Shown: positions 24,646 to 34,251 of the stretch, piece after piece
Layout: each line of letters begins with the position of its first letter
Numbering within the stretch: the stretch's first letter is position 1
DNA from: Bacillota bacterium
GTDB taxonomy: Bacteria; Bacillota; Clostridia; Saccharofermentanales; Fastidiosipilaceae
DNA: 40,665 nucleotides
Assembly (NCBI GenBank): GCA_030055235.1
Contig: JASGUW010000021.1
Span: 1 to 40,665, forward strand
Reading direction: 5' to 3'
Notes under the pieces: model-generated
Database searches by the model: none
Told to the model about the DNA's origin: nothing
Seen by the model: only the letters and a program-made list of their open reading frames with translations
Program-made: the position numbers and the translations under genes

Positions 24646-27600
24646 ATGGGCTTTGCCGCTGACCTTCGCCGCCTGCTCGGCGATCCCCGGCTGACCAGCC
24701 TGGGAACCGCCGCCCCCCGCGCCCGCATGACACTCTGGCCGACGGCCTCTGAGGCCTTCGCCGCCGAGCGGATTGAGCGGCGGCTCGCAAGTTGGGCCAG
24801 GCACTTTGGTGTCGACGGGAAAACCCCGCAGCCGGCCGATTTCACGGCGGTGGATTATGCGGAAAGCGAATTCCTGCTGGCCGACCGCCCCTCCCCCTGG
24901 GAACTGTCGCTGACCGGCGAATGGCAGCTGCGCTATTACGCGGTCTGGGATGAGCTGTCCCGGGACTTCAGCTGGGACGGGCAGCGGCTTTTTATACGCG
25001 AAGGTCTGGACTGGGACCCGGTTACGGTGCCGCATCAGCTGGAACTCGACGGCTATGGCCGGCCGCGCTACATCAACCAGCGCTACGACTGGGCGGACGG
25101 GGTCGACCACCTGCATGTGCCCACGATTCCGGGCGAAGCTTGCCGGGCGGCCGTGTATCGCCGCCAGGTCCGGCTGCCGGACGCCATGCAGGCCGCGGGC
25201 CGGCTGCGCCAGCTGCTGCTGGAGGGCTTCGAGCAGACGGCCTTTGTCTTCTGTGACGGTCTCTTTGTCGGCATGGCGACCGACGGCAAGACCACCTCTG
25301 TCTTCGAACTCCCGCAGACAGCGTCCGGGGAGCACGAGCTCGTGATCGTGCTGGCCTCGCACAGCGCGCACAGTTATCTGGAGTGCCAGGACATGTGGCG
25401 CATGTTCGGCCTGATCCGGCCGCTCGCGATCCGCGCCCTGCCACAGGTCCATATCGAACAGGTGCGCTTTGACTGGCGGATTGTCTGGGAGGGGAAGACC
25501 CCGGTGCAGGCGGAGCTGGGCATCAGCGTCGCGGTGCGCAACCGCAGCGGAGCCCGCATTGAGATGCCGACCGTGGAGGGGGAACTGCGGTCGACTGCGG
25601 GGGCTTTGCAGAAAACATTTGTCGCTGACACAGCCACCGCCCCGCTCCGTCACCCCGAACAGGATGTATTTGCCCCCTTTCTGGGACTGGCGGACGGCTG
25701 TCTGGGGCAGCTTTACGCCAGGATCCCGTTGACAGGTCAGGAGCTTGGGCTCTGGGAGCCGGAAAGGCCGTTTTTCTATTTTGCCGCGCTGGCCGTCAGC
25801 GGCTGCCGTGGCCATGTGGCCCTGCGGACGGGCTGCCGGGAAATCGCTGTCGGAGAGTCCGGAGAGCTGCTGGTCAATCGCCGCCCGCTCAAGCTGCGGG
25901 GGATCAACCGCCATGACAGCCATCCCGTTCGCGGTCGTGCCGTCTCCCGGACAGACATGCTGCAGGACCTCAGGCTGATGCGCTGGGCGGGTGCCAACGC
26001 CCTGCGGACGGCGCACTATCCGCAGCAGGACTGGCTCTACCGGCTGGCGGACGTGTTCGGGCTGCTGGTCATGGATGAGGCGAATATCGAAACCCACGGG
26101 CTTTCCTACCAGCGCGACCTGCTGCCGGGCAGTGATCCGGTCTGGCTGCAGGCCTCGCTCGAGCGGGTGCGGACCATGCAGGCCGAGCACGGCCACCACC
26201 CTTCGATCTTCTGCTGGTCGCTGGGGAATGAGCTGGGCTTTGGGGAAAATGTGGCGCTGATGGCGGCTCTGCTGCGGACGCTGGACCCCGCGCGGCTGAT
26301 CCACAAGCGTCAGATGCCGAGCGTCGCCGACATGGACAGCACGACCTATCCCGCGCCGGAGCGGCTGCTCGATCAGGTCCGGGAGAAGCCCGGGCGCATG
26401 TACGTGACGAACGAATACGCCCATGCGATGGGGAACGCCATGGGAGAGATCGCGGCCTATCAGCAGGTGATCGCGGCTCATCCCGAGCTGGCGGGCGGCT
26501 TCGTCTGGGAGTGGGTGGATCACGGCCTGCTGGATTTCTGGCGGAGGCCTGAGGGCTATTACTACGGGGGCGATTTTGGCGAAAGCTTCCACGACGGCAA
26601 CTTCTGCATGGACGGCATTGTGACCGCCAATCGTGAAGTGACACCAAAACTGCTTGAACTGCGGCAGATCTGGAGTCCCTGGCGCTGCGAAGGGGCGTAT
26701 CTCGCCGCCAGCCGCTACCTGCTGCAGATCGGCTGTCGTCAGCAGCTGCCGCCGCGGGTCCTGCTGCTGGGCTGGACGCTGTTCGGAAACGGGGTCAGGC
26801 TGGATCGGGGACAGCTGTCCCTGCCGCGGCTTGAGGGGCAGGCGACAACGGCTGTCCGCTTCCCGCTCAGCCGGGCCGCCATGCATCGGCTGGCCGCCCG
26901 GCGTCTGCCAGCCGCCCCGGTCGTGGAGTTCGTGCTTCGCCTGAATTGGCCCAATTTATGCGAAGACTCCAACCTGAGCCCGCTCTGGACCCTGCGTGCG
27001 TCCCGCAGGTCGCAGCGACCTGCCCTGCCGCCGCTGCAGCCGCCCGCGCTCGGCCTGCCGCTGCCCGACTCAGAGGCGGCTTCTGTCTATCTGGAGACCT
27101 GGGAGAACCCCCGGCCGGCCCCTCAGCCGTGCGATCCGATCGAGTCCTGGGAGCTTGAACTTGATCTGGAGAAGGGCCGCATCCTGTGCCTGGAGCCCGT
27201 GATGGATGGCGTGGCGGGGGAGGGCTTCCGTGATCTGGAGGTCTCTTTCTTCCGGGCGCCCACCGACAACGATCGGCGGGCTGCCTACATGACCGGCAGC
27301 GCTCTGGGCTGGCAGATCAGGGGAGAGGCGGATCCCGAACCCGAGCTGACCTGGGGAGATCTGGACTTCGCCCGGCTCGATCCCGCGTCCGTGGAGCTCT
27401 CTCTTGACGGTGTGAGGACCGCCGCCGGCAGACTGCGTTTGGATGATGGCCATTTGCTCACGCTGGATCTTGACTACCGCTGGGCGAAGGGCGCGGCCTT
27501 TCGGGTGCGTCTGGAACTTGGGTTTACGGCCGGCGAGGGGCTGCGGCTTAACCTGCAGGGACAGGGATCGGGGCCGCTGCCGTTGCTGCCGCGCTTTGGC

Positions 27601-28251
27601 CTGGTCTGCCGTACGGAAGCTGCGAGGGCCCGCTGGTACGGGCTGGGACCGGGCGAATCCTACCCGGACCGCCAGTCGGCGGCGCTGCTCGGCATCCATG
27701 TGCTGGCGGCTCCGGCCTGCTTCAACGGCCAGTATGTCCGCCCGCAGGAGAACGGCCTGCGCCTGGGCACCCGCTGGCTGGAGCTCGTGCCGGGGACTGC
27801 GGGACGGGCGGGACGGGCGGGACAGGCCGGGCAGGCCGGGCAGGCCGGTCAGGCCGGGCTTGCGATTCTGGGCGAATACGATTTTGGCTGGCAGCTGCAA
27901 CCCTGGTCGGCTGTCGAGCTCGATCGCGCGGCGCATGTGCATGATCTGCCCGGCTACGAGGATTGGCTGGACGGCAAAATGCCCGGCGCCTCCTGGCTCT
28001 ATCTTGATATTGCCCAGCTCGGGCTGGGAAACCGCAGCTGTGGGCCGGAAGTCGCCGGCGCCTATGAGCTGCCGCCTACGTTGCGCTACGAGAATACCTG
28101 GCGGATTGTCGGCGCCGGGCAGATCGTGGGCTACCGGGCGCCGGCCGAATACGCGACGAGCTGGCAGGAGCGGCAGCGGCTCAAGGGCCCGGGCCGCAAC
28201 CGTCAGCACTACCGCGACCCCAGTGACCCGGACCTCTATCGGGTGCTTTAG
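24646..28251 (+). CDS. GH2 beta-galactosidase, LacZ type
   Basis: A 1201-residue glycoside hydrolase of family 2, longer than the usual 1020-1050. Layout: an N-terminal extension (1-85), sugar-binding jelly roll (about 86-300), Ig-like domain, TIM barrel (about 410-680) and C-terminal small-chain domain (from about 850). The acid/base is Glu529 in SLGNELGFG and the nucleophile Glu590 in VTNEYAHAMGN; FRAPTDNDRR lies in the C-terminal domain. It splits beta-galactosides in the cytoplasm. Odd: a (GRA/GQA) insert at about 1051-1072, coded by 9-bp repeats (27796-27860). AGGAG precedes the ATG. A perfect family-D hairpin with T6 lies about 320 bases downstream. Confidence 0.95.
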   Translation: MGFAADLRRLLGDPRLTSLGTAAPRARMTLWPTASEAFAAERIERRLASWARHFGVDGKTPQPADFTAVDYAESEFLLADRPSPWELSLTGEWQLRYYAVWDELSRDFSWDGQRLFIREGLDWDPVTVPHQLELDGYGRPRYINQRYDWADGVDHLHVPTIPGEACRAAVYRRQVRLPDAMQAAGRLRQLLLEGFEQTAFVFCDGLFVGMATDGKTTSVFELPQTASGEHELVIVLASHSAHSYLECQDMWRMFGLIRPLAIRALPQVHIEQVRFDWRIVWEGKTPVQAELGISVAVRNRSGARIEMPTVEGELRSTAGALQKTFVADTATAPLRHPEQDVFAPFLGLADGCLGQLYARIPLTGQELGLWEPERPFFYFAALAVSGCRGHVALRTGCREIAVGESGELLVNRRPLKLRGINRHDSHPVRGRAVSRTDMLQDLRLMRWAGANALRTAHYPQQDWLYRLADVFGLLVMDEANIETHGLSYQRDLLPGSDPVWLQASLERVRTMQAEHGHHPSIFCWSLGNELGFGENVALMAALLRTLDPARLIHKRQMPSVADMDSTTYPAPERLLDQVREKPGRMYVTNEYAHAMGNAMGEIAAYQQVIAAHPELAGGFVWEWVDHGLLDFWRRPEGYYYGGDFGESFHDGNFCMDGIVTANREVTPKLLELRQIWSPWRCEGAYLAASRYLLQIGCRQQLPPRVLLLGWTLFGNGVRLDRGQLSLPRLEGQATTAVRFPLSRAAMHRLAARRLPAAPVVEFVLRLNWPNLCEDSNLSPLWTLRASRRSQRPALPPLQPPALGLPLPDSEAASVYLETWENPRPAPQPCDPIESWELELDLEKGRILCLEPVMDGVAGEGFRDLEVSFFRAPTDNDRRAAYMTGSALGWQIRGEADPEPELTWGDLDFARLDPASVELSLDGVRTAAGRLRLDDGHLLTLDLDYRWAKGAAFRVRLELGFTAGEGLRLNLQGQGSGPLPLLPRFGLVCRTEAARARWYGLGPGESYPDRQSAALLGIHVLAAPACFNGQYVRPQENGLRLGTRWLELVPGTAGRAGRAGQAGQAGQAGQAGLAILGEYDFGWQLQPWSAVELDRAAHVHDLPGYEDWLDGKMPGASWLYLDIAQLGLGNRSCGPEVAGAYELPPTLRYENTWRIVGAGQIVGYRAPAEYATSWQERQRLKGPGRNRQHYRDPSDPDLYRVL
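27796..27860 (+). repeat. Coding 9-bp minisatellite in beta-galactosidase
   Basis: Repeated GGACGGGCG / GGGCAGGCC units add about seven Gly-x-Ala triplets in a C-terminal domain loop. Copy changes keep the frame. Confidence 0.85.
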
Positions 28252-28556
28252 GGGAGCGGGGGTCGGCTGTCAGGGGCGGCGGAACGTCCAGCTGGATCTT
28301 GTCGGTGGAGCGCCCAACAGGGTGTTGTCGTTGGTGCATTCGAAAAATCGAGGTGCATTTGAAAAATCGGGGTGCATTCAGGGTGCAGCCACGGAACGCG
28401 CATGGCACTGCTCCCGTTTCGGGGTGCCAGTGTCGTTTTGTCTGCCTCTGACCAGATTTTTCGCCATTGCCTGGCTCACGGGGCAATTGCGCTGTTTTTG
28501 TCATTGCTGTTGAGAGGAGTATCTGAGAGAACCCAGTACCTCTGACTTTCTTGATT

Positions 28557-28650
28557 TGGCAACTTTTGGAGTTGTGTCAGCTTTTCCTGACACAACTCGC
28601 TTTTTTGTCCAATTTGAGTTTGAAATGGTCAACTTTTTGAGTTGTGTCAC
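28557..28650 (+). repeat. 70-bp hairpin array, family D
   Basis: GAGTTGTGTCAG-cttttc-CTGACACAACTC (28569-28598), a perfect 12-bp stem, is followed by GCTTTTTTG and could terminate the beta-galactosidase transcript. A spacer pair TTGTCCA / TGGTCAA (28605-28632) follows, then a lone left arm GAGTTGTGTCA at 28639, exactly 70 bases on, cut off at the F block. Matches the array at 40192-40346. Confidence 0.9.
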
Positions 28651-28661
28651 TTTTGTGCCCC

Positions 28662-28715
28662 ATGCCTCTCGCTTCGCTCAAGGCACTAAACGGCATGAAT
28701 CGTTGGCGACGAGCG
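28662..28715 (+). repeat. F boundary block, copy 3
   Basis: CTTCGCTCAAGGCACTAAACG and CATGAATCGTTGGCG, in two blocks, are the best-kept cores across the four copies. TGCC / GGCA at its start could form a short stem that is TACC / GGTA in the 40397 copy. It joins family D on the left with family C on the right. Confidence 0.85.
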
Positions 28716-28744
28716 CATAGCGGTATCAAACCCGTTTCACTACC

Positions 28745-28912
28745 TGTGTAAAACTTCGCTATTGCCCGATCCGCGGGGCAATCTCGGCTTTTTTGTTCAC
28801 TCCCTGGTCAAATTCTTCGCTATTGCCCGGCCCGCAGGGCAATCTCGGCTTTTTTGCACACTTCCTGTACAAATTCTTCGCTATTGCCCGATCCTCGGAG
28901 TATCCGCTGGGA
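28745..28912 (+). repeat. 61-bp hairpin array, family C
   Basis: About two and a half units: ATTGCCC..GGGCAAT hairpins at about 28760, 28821 and 28882 (61 bp apart), each followed by CTCGGCTTTTTTG and a spacer TTGTTCA..TGGTCAA. Same orientation as 40465-40665 read on minus. Confidence 0.9.
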
Positions 28913-29487
28913 TAGCGCCTTGTCGGGGGAGGCGGAAGAGCATGGCAGCTTGATCTGGCAACTGCAGACCTTAGTGATTTCAAAACAAGCGTGAAATCCT
29001 CTTTGTCTCAAAAACTCCCCATGGCGTCATCAATGAACACCAGGTCCCAGCGATCACTCCGACCAGGTCCCCGCAGGAGTCACACATTCCTTGCAACACT
29101 TATTCAACAGTCTGATTCCATAGCTATGTTCATGTTTCAATCTGCTGGTTTGACTTAACTTAATTAAGAAAATAAAATAAATGTTGTGTGTGTGGAGATT
29201 TAATCTTTCCGTACCGCCGGCATCACCTCAATACGGCATCATAGGGAGGTGCGTTAGCTGAGTTAACATGAGCCTCTTTCTAATTTTTACCAATTCATGC
29301 AACAATAACGATTCCATGAAAGAAAACATGGTCTGCACAAATGACAATTAAGCAGTAGATAACATGAAGCACAGAATTTGCAGCGAACAAAAGAGTGCAC
29401 AGGAAATGTAGAAGTCGGTTCCATTGTTCTGACAAAGGAGCAAAGGACAAAGACTGACAGTCAAGGCAGGGCATGGAGGGCTTGGCC
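28913..29487. other. AT-richer intergenic stretch before fbp
   Basis: Contains AT-rich sequence near 29157-29182, possibly part of a promoter, but no clear -35/-10 pair at good spacing. No gene or RNA was recognised. Confidence 0.4.
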
Positions 29488-31440
29488 ATGGTGAATAAAA
29501 GAAAATATCTGGAATTACTGGCACGTGAATATCCGACCATACAGGCGGCAACCGGCGAGATTGTACGGCTGCGTGCCTATTGTGCCCTGCCCAAGGGCAC
29601 GGAGTACTTTTTTTCCGACCTGCACGGAGAGGCAGGTGCTTTCATCCATCTGATGCGCTCCGCCTCTGGCACAATTCGTGTGAAGATTCGTGAAGTGTAC
29701 GGAAACACCCTGACAGAGAGGGAGCAGAACCAGCTGGCCAATCTCATCTATGATCCGGATAAGATTTTGCATATTCTTTCTGAGCGTGGTCGGCTGGACA
29801 ATGAGTGGATTCGCTTTGCCATTATCCGCCTCGCTGAACTGTTGCGTTATGTCTCATCCAAACAGGCACGCTCGGCGATACGCGACAAGATGCCACCGGA
29901 GTATACAGAAATCATCACCGAACTCCTCTACGCGTATTCCGGCGATTTCGACCGCGAGACCTATTGGAACAGAATCATTGCCTTTATCATTGAGTCCAAC
30001 GCAGCGGAGAGCTTTATCAAGGCCCTTTGTCACATGATTCAGCGCGTATCTGTCTATCGCCTGCATATCATCGGAGACATTTTTGATCGCGGCAAGGCAC
30101 CCAACCGCATCATGGAGGCCCTGCTCGATTTTGGCCGCGTGGATTTCCAGTGGGGAAATCACGACATTCAATGGATGGGAGCGGCGGCGGGCAATGAAGT
30201 CTGCATCTGCTCGGTTATCCGTGCAAACATCGCCTATAACAATTTCGACCTTCTCGAGGACGGATACAGCTTTAACCTGCGCGCCCTCTCATCCTTTGCG
30301 CAGGAGGTCTATAAGGATGATCCCTGCGAGCGCTTCATCCCCAGAGTCCTGGAAGAAAATGTCTATGACATGGTGGATCTCCATCTGGCTGCCAAGATGC
30401 ACAAGGCGATTGCAATCCTCATGTTCAAGCTGGAAGCACAGCTTCTGGAGAGGCATCCCGAGTATGGCATGGACGACCGCAAATGCATTACCTTTACAGA
30501 TTTCCGCCGTATGGTGCATGTGGTGGACGGGAAAGAATATCCGATGCGCGACACCCATTTCCCGACAGTCGATCCGGACGATCCCACGAAATTAAGCCCT
30601 GAAGAAGAATTGCTCCTGCGGGCGTTGAAGTCATCCTTCCGCCACTCCGAGGAACTGCACCGCCACGTTGCCTTCCTGTATACCAACGGTGCATCCTACA
30701 AGGTGCACAACGGCAATCTGCTGTTTCATGGCTGCATCCCCATGCGGGAGGACGGCAGCTTTGACTGCCTGAACATCAAGGGGCAGAAACTCAGTGGAAA
30801 GGCGCTGATGGACTTCGTCACGGCCAAAACGGCCCATGCCTACTACGGTGAGAGAGGTACGCCGGAACATGATGAGGCTGTGGATTTCATGTGGTATCTC
30901 TGGGGAGGGCCGAAATCCCCGATGTTCGGCAAAAGCCGCATTGCTACCTATGAGAATTACTTTATTGAAGACAAAGAGCTGCGCCGTGAAGTCTATAACC
31001 CCTACTACCAGCTTGCCGAGAGAGAGGATATCTGCGACAAAATCCTGGCCGAGTTTGGTCTTGGCGATCGCCATGCTCATATCATCAACGGACATGTGCC
31101 GGTCAAAATCAAAGACGGCGAGCGCCCGGTGAAGGCCGGCGGCAAGCTCTTTGTCATTGACGGCGGCATTTCCAAGGCCTACCAGCCCCGTACAGGCATC
31201 GCCGGCTATACCCTCATCTTCAACTCCCATCACCTCGCCCTGGCTGAACACCACAGCTTCGAGCAGATTGAGAACGACATGGGTTCCTATACGCCCAGAT
31301 ACAGTATTGAGGATGTCATGGACAGGCGCCTGCTGAAGTCTGACACCGACAGCGGCAAGGAACTGCTTGAAAAGAGCAGGGATCTGGAGGAGCTCATCGA
31401 GGCCTATAAAGAGGGTCTCATCAAGGAGAGCCTGCTCTAA
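29488..31440 (+). CDS. fbp: Fructose-1,6-bisphosphatase class III
   Basis: A 650-residue enzyme of gluconeogenesis that converts fructose 1,6-bisphosphate to fructose 6-phosphate; the class is typical of Firmicutes and near the usual length of about 640-670. It uses a metallophosphoesterase fold: FFSDLHGE (Asp44, His46), GDIFDRG (Asp197-Gly202), QWGNHDIQW (Asn224, His225, Asp226), NGHVPVK and the late histidine region. The start is ATG 29488, since GGAGGG lies 7 bases before it and just after the alternative ATG 29473. A strong hairpin follows the stop. Confidence 0.95.
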   Translation: MVNKRKYLELLAREYPTIQAATGEIVRLRAYCALPKGTEYFFSDLHGEAGAFIHLMRSASGTIRVKIREVYGNTLTEREQNQLANLIYDPDKILHILSERGRLDNEWIRFAIIRLAELLRYVSSKQARSAIRDKMPPEYTEIITELLYAYSGDFDRETYWNRIIAFIIESNAAESFIKALCHMIQRVSVYRLHIIGDIFDRGKAPNRIMEALLDFGRVDFQWGNHDIQWMGAAAGNEVCICSVIRANIAYNNFDLLEDGYSFNLRALSSFAQEVYKDDPCERFIPRVLEENVYDMVDLHLAAKMHKAIAILMFKLEAQLLERHPEYGMDDRKCITFTDFRRMVHVVDGKEYPMRDTHFPTVDPDDPTKLSPEEELLLRALKSSFRHSEELHRHVAFLYTNGASYKVHNGNLLFHGCIPMREDGSFDCLNIKGQKLSGKALMDFVTAKTAHAYYGERGTPEHDEAVDFMWYLWGGPKSPMFGKSRIATYENYFIEDKELRREVYNPYYQLAEREDICDKILAEFGLGDRHAHIINGHVPVKIKDGERPVKAGGKLFVIDGGISKAYQPRTGIAGYTLIFNSHHLALAEHHSFEQIENDMGSYTPRYSIEDVMDRRLLKSDTDSGKELLEKSRDLEELIEAYKEGLIKESLL

Positions 31441-31503
31441 GCGAAAGCCCGAAGCGCAAGGAGGCGTTCAGGCCTTAATCTCGATTAAACACAGCATTTT
31501 ACG

Positions 31504-31540
31504 AGCAGACACCGCAGCCTCCGAAGCTGCGGTGTCTGCT
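31504..31540 (+). terminator. Strong hairpin after fbp
   Basis: AGCAGACACCGCAGC and GCTGCGGTGTCTGCT form a perfect 15-bp stem with a 7-base loop, followed by TTTCC. It lies between convergent transcripts and probably ends fbp. Confidence 0.75.
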
Positions 31541-31647
31541 TTCCGGGCGCCAAGTACCATGCAGACACTCAATCCGAAATCGGGCGACCACATACTTAAG
31601 CCTGATGGATTCAGGGGCATGGGACCCAGAAGCATGTGTGAATTCCT

Positions 31648-31690
31648 ATGTCGGGTGCCCTTTAGTCGGGTGCCCTTTAGTCGGGTGTTC
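31648..31690 (-). repeat. 15-bp minisatellite in the pseudogene tail
   Basis: Nearly three copies of TCGGGTGCCCTTTAG on the plus strand, coding RLKGT in the minus frame. Confidence 0.8.
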
Positions 31691-33193
31691 CTCTCAATCC
31701 TGGCTGCACCTGCCCAGGTGTCTGCTGTTGTGCCTTTTGTCTCAATATAAAAGACAAGTTTATAGAAGCCGACGCCGGCAAGGATTCCAGCATTGATGCT
31801 GAAAACCCAAAACAAGTCACCTGCAAAGGACTTAATAACACTTGCCGGAGTTCCGGTAATCAACGGGATGGACAAGAGCATAAGCGGCATCCGTGCATGA
31901 CGGATTCCGTCAACAATATGTTTCTTTCTTGCCCTCTTTTTTCCAGCGCTTGATGCCAAGAAGGGAATGCACGCTCATAATCGACAGCAGCAGGTACAGA
32001 GCTTTGATGAGCAGATGCAGTATCAGATACAAGTTGGGTCTGGCTTCCTGTTTTTCCCCGATAAGGGGGTTCACAATATTCTCAAGAAGCATATTGTTGA
32101 CGAGATAGTCGTTCATATTTACCAGCACCACCACGCCAATTCCTTTTTCCGGGAGAAGAAACATGTTCGATATGTAGTTCTCTACCAGTCCCGCATGCCA
32201 AAACATTGGCTGGCTGAACATCTCGGTAGAATACATCCATCCCATTCCGTAATAACAGGCACCGTCATCAGCAGGCACGTGATCGTGAAGCATTTGCGAA
32301 GTGCTGCCACTGCCAGGTATTCCATCGCCATCGTTCAGCTACATCTGCAGGTACTTGCCCATGTCAGATGCGCTTGACGAAAGGTATCCCGCCGGAACGT
32401 TTGTCCAGCTTCCCTTCGTGATGGCTCCCGGATAATCCGGTTCCCCTGCAACAGGAATACCGAAGTCATTCCTGTAACCGTCTATCAGGCCATGTTTTCT
32501 GCTTTGTTCCAGAGAAGCCGCAGAGCTCTTCATGCCCAACGGCGAAAAGATATGATCCGGCACGTACTCCTCATGGCTCATTTTGCTTACGTCTTTAATG
32601 ATCAAGCCCAGCAGACCGTAGTTGGCATTCGCATACACGTAAGTGCCAGAGGAATCTGTGCTCACAAGCTTTCCCAATGTCTGATATGTCGTGATTCCAC
32701 TGGTGTGCGTAAGAAGGTCTTTGAATGCGTATCCTGTCGCCGTCATCACTGTCCCTAAAGCATTTTTTTGCGTCAATGTAGTCGGAAATGAGCGTATCCA
32801 GCCCCAGCTTTCCCTCTTCTACAAGCTGCATGACGGCCAGGGCGCTAAAGGACTTGCTCATGGAGCCATGATGAAGGGGGTATCAATGCTGTCACAATTG
32901 CCATATGTCCCTTCAAACAGAACCTTGTCCTTATTCGCCACAACGACAGCCACGCCCGGGATGTGCTTTCTCTCTGCATCCCTGGCAATCTGATTGCCTA
33001 TCGCATCGTAATCGGGCTTATCCTTCGCCGACAACGGCACGGCACGGTATAAGACCAGACAAATGATCATCAGGCATACCATGAGTTTACCCGGGTGTGC
33101 TTTATGTCTGGAATTCATTTGAGGCATCTCTCATGAATGGTCAAATATGTATCTCTTGCTATGCGAAATCCGTAAACCCGCCGACCGATATCA

Positions 33194-33769
33194 TCATGGC
33201 CTTTCGTACTGCATGTATATCTTTTCGCTAAAGCCTTTTTGTTTGGCATGACGGACTTTTTCTCTGCGGTATTCTGTAAACCCGAATTTCCGATAACAGT
33301 TGATCGCTGCCTGATTGATATCCGTGACATCCAGTTCATAGCGGGAGTATTTCCCGTTCGCCATGGCACAGGACAGCAGCTGTGTCGTTATGCCTCTGCG
33401 GCGATAGTTCTCGGCGACAGCGACAAACTCGATATATCCAACCGTTTCCGGATAATCAAGCTGCTTTTCAAATTCTTCTTTCAGGACAAGCGCAGCAATG
33501 AAGCCTTTTACCAGGCCAAAGTGCCGTATATAGGCTCTGATGTCAGTCAATACGCTTCGCCCATTGCAGTCAGAAACAGCGAGCACCCCAACAACTGCTT
33601 CATCCTCCACCGCAACATAAAAGCGCTCTATCTGAATACCACTCTCCAGAGCACTGACAACAAGCTCAGTGTTTTTGCATAGGGCAGAGAAATCTTTTTC
33701 AAATGCCCTGGCGATACACAGAGCAATCTGCCCTCTGTCCGAAGCTGCAGCTTTTCTTGTAAGCATCAT
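33194..33769 (-). CDS. GNAT family N-acetyltransferase
   Basis: A 191-residue protein of the GNAT fold. The acetyl-CoA site is the motif A stretch VAVAENYRRRGITTQLLS (matching V..xxRxxGxGxxL, with Arg-Arg-Gly-Ile) and the late NQAAINCYRKFGFTEYRRE matches motif B (the Tyr-x-x-x-GF signature). The acceptor is unknown. Two adjacent ATGs (33769, 33766) offer a start, and no strong ribosome site is visible. It stands upstream of the broken serine hydrolase gene on the same strand. Confidence 0.85.
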   Translation of the reverse strand: MMLTRKAAASDRGQIALCIARAFEKDFSALCKNTELVVSALESGIQIERFYVAVEDEAVVGVLAVSDCNGRSVLTDIRAYIRHFGLVKGFIAALVLKEEFEKQLDYPETVGYIEFVAVAENYRRRGITTQLLSCAMANGKYSRYELDVTDINQAAINCYRKFGFTEYRREKVRHAKQKGFSEKIYMQYERP

Positions 33770-34251
33770 CTTTTTCTGGCAACACCTGATCTGGTATTGT
33801 CTCTCCTAACGTTTCAGATACAAAAAATGATACGTGTTTTGCAGGGAAAAATGAATATACTCTGTCCGAAAAAATGAATATTAATAAAAGAACCCTGAAG
33901 AATAAGCACTGTTTGCCCCTGTACGTAATAATCAAGAAACGAGATTCTAACAATAATGACCTCGTCCCTTTACAGCTGTATCTGTCCAGCTTCTTTCCTG
34001 CCCGGTCCAGGCATGTTTCTGTTCTTGCGGAGCTGAAAACACCACATCATGGAGCCAGATCGTCAATACAAGATTCAGACTATCGTGCAGCTGGCTTCAG
34101 ACTGGAGCCGCCTGAAACCCACTCAATTCAGAATCTCGAAAACGATTTTTTCGCAGTTTGTGAAGATCTTTGGCATACTCTTCCCGCAGGCTGAGACAGA
34201 CCTGACAGCTGTGAAAGCCGGCCGGATGCAAGCGAAGCGGAGGTGTGCGAA
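33770..34251. other. Intergenic stretch before the transposase
   Basis: An open frame (33874-34194, 106 codons) has no ribosome site and no recognised domain. The region is AT-richer to the left (33790-33950). No inverted repeat matching the right side of the transposase was found, so the element's left end is not defined. Confidence 0.4.

Larger units (their letters stand above)
31468..33127 (-). pseudogene. Frameshifted serine hydrolase (class C beta-lactamase-like)
   Basis: A secreted serine beta-lactamase/PBP4-like gene broken into several frames, all on minus. The N-terminus (33127-32858) has a signal peptide and ARDAERKHIPGVAVVV. The SxxK motif GSMSKSF is present only after a one-base shift near 32865. 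The middle (32776-32339) has LLTHTSGI and YANANYGLLG (Y-x-N), and a further shift leads to FWHAGLVENY (H-x-G), then C-terminal membrane helices (to about 31750) and a 15-bp repeat tail coding RLKGT units. All motifs survive but at least three frameshifts separate them, so it is decaying, or the sequence holds errors. Confidence 0.85.
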
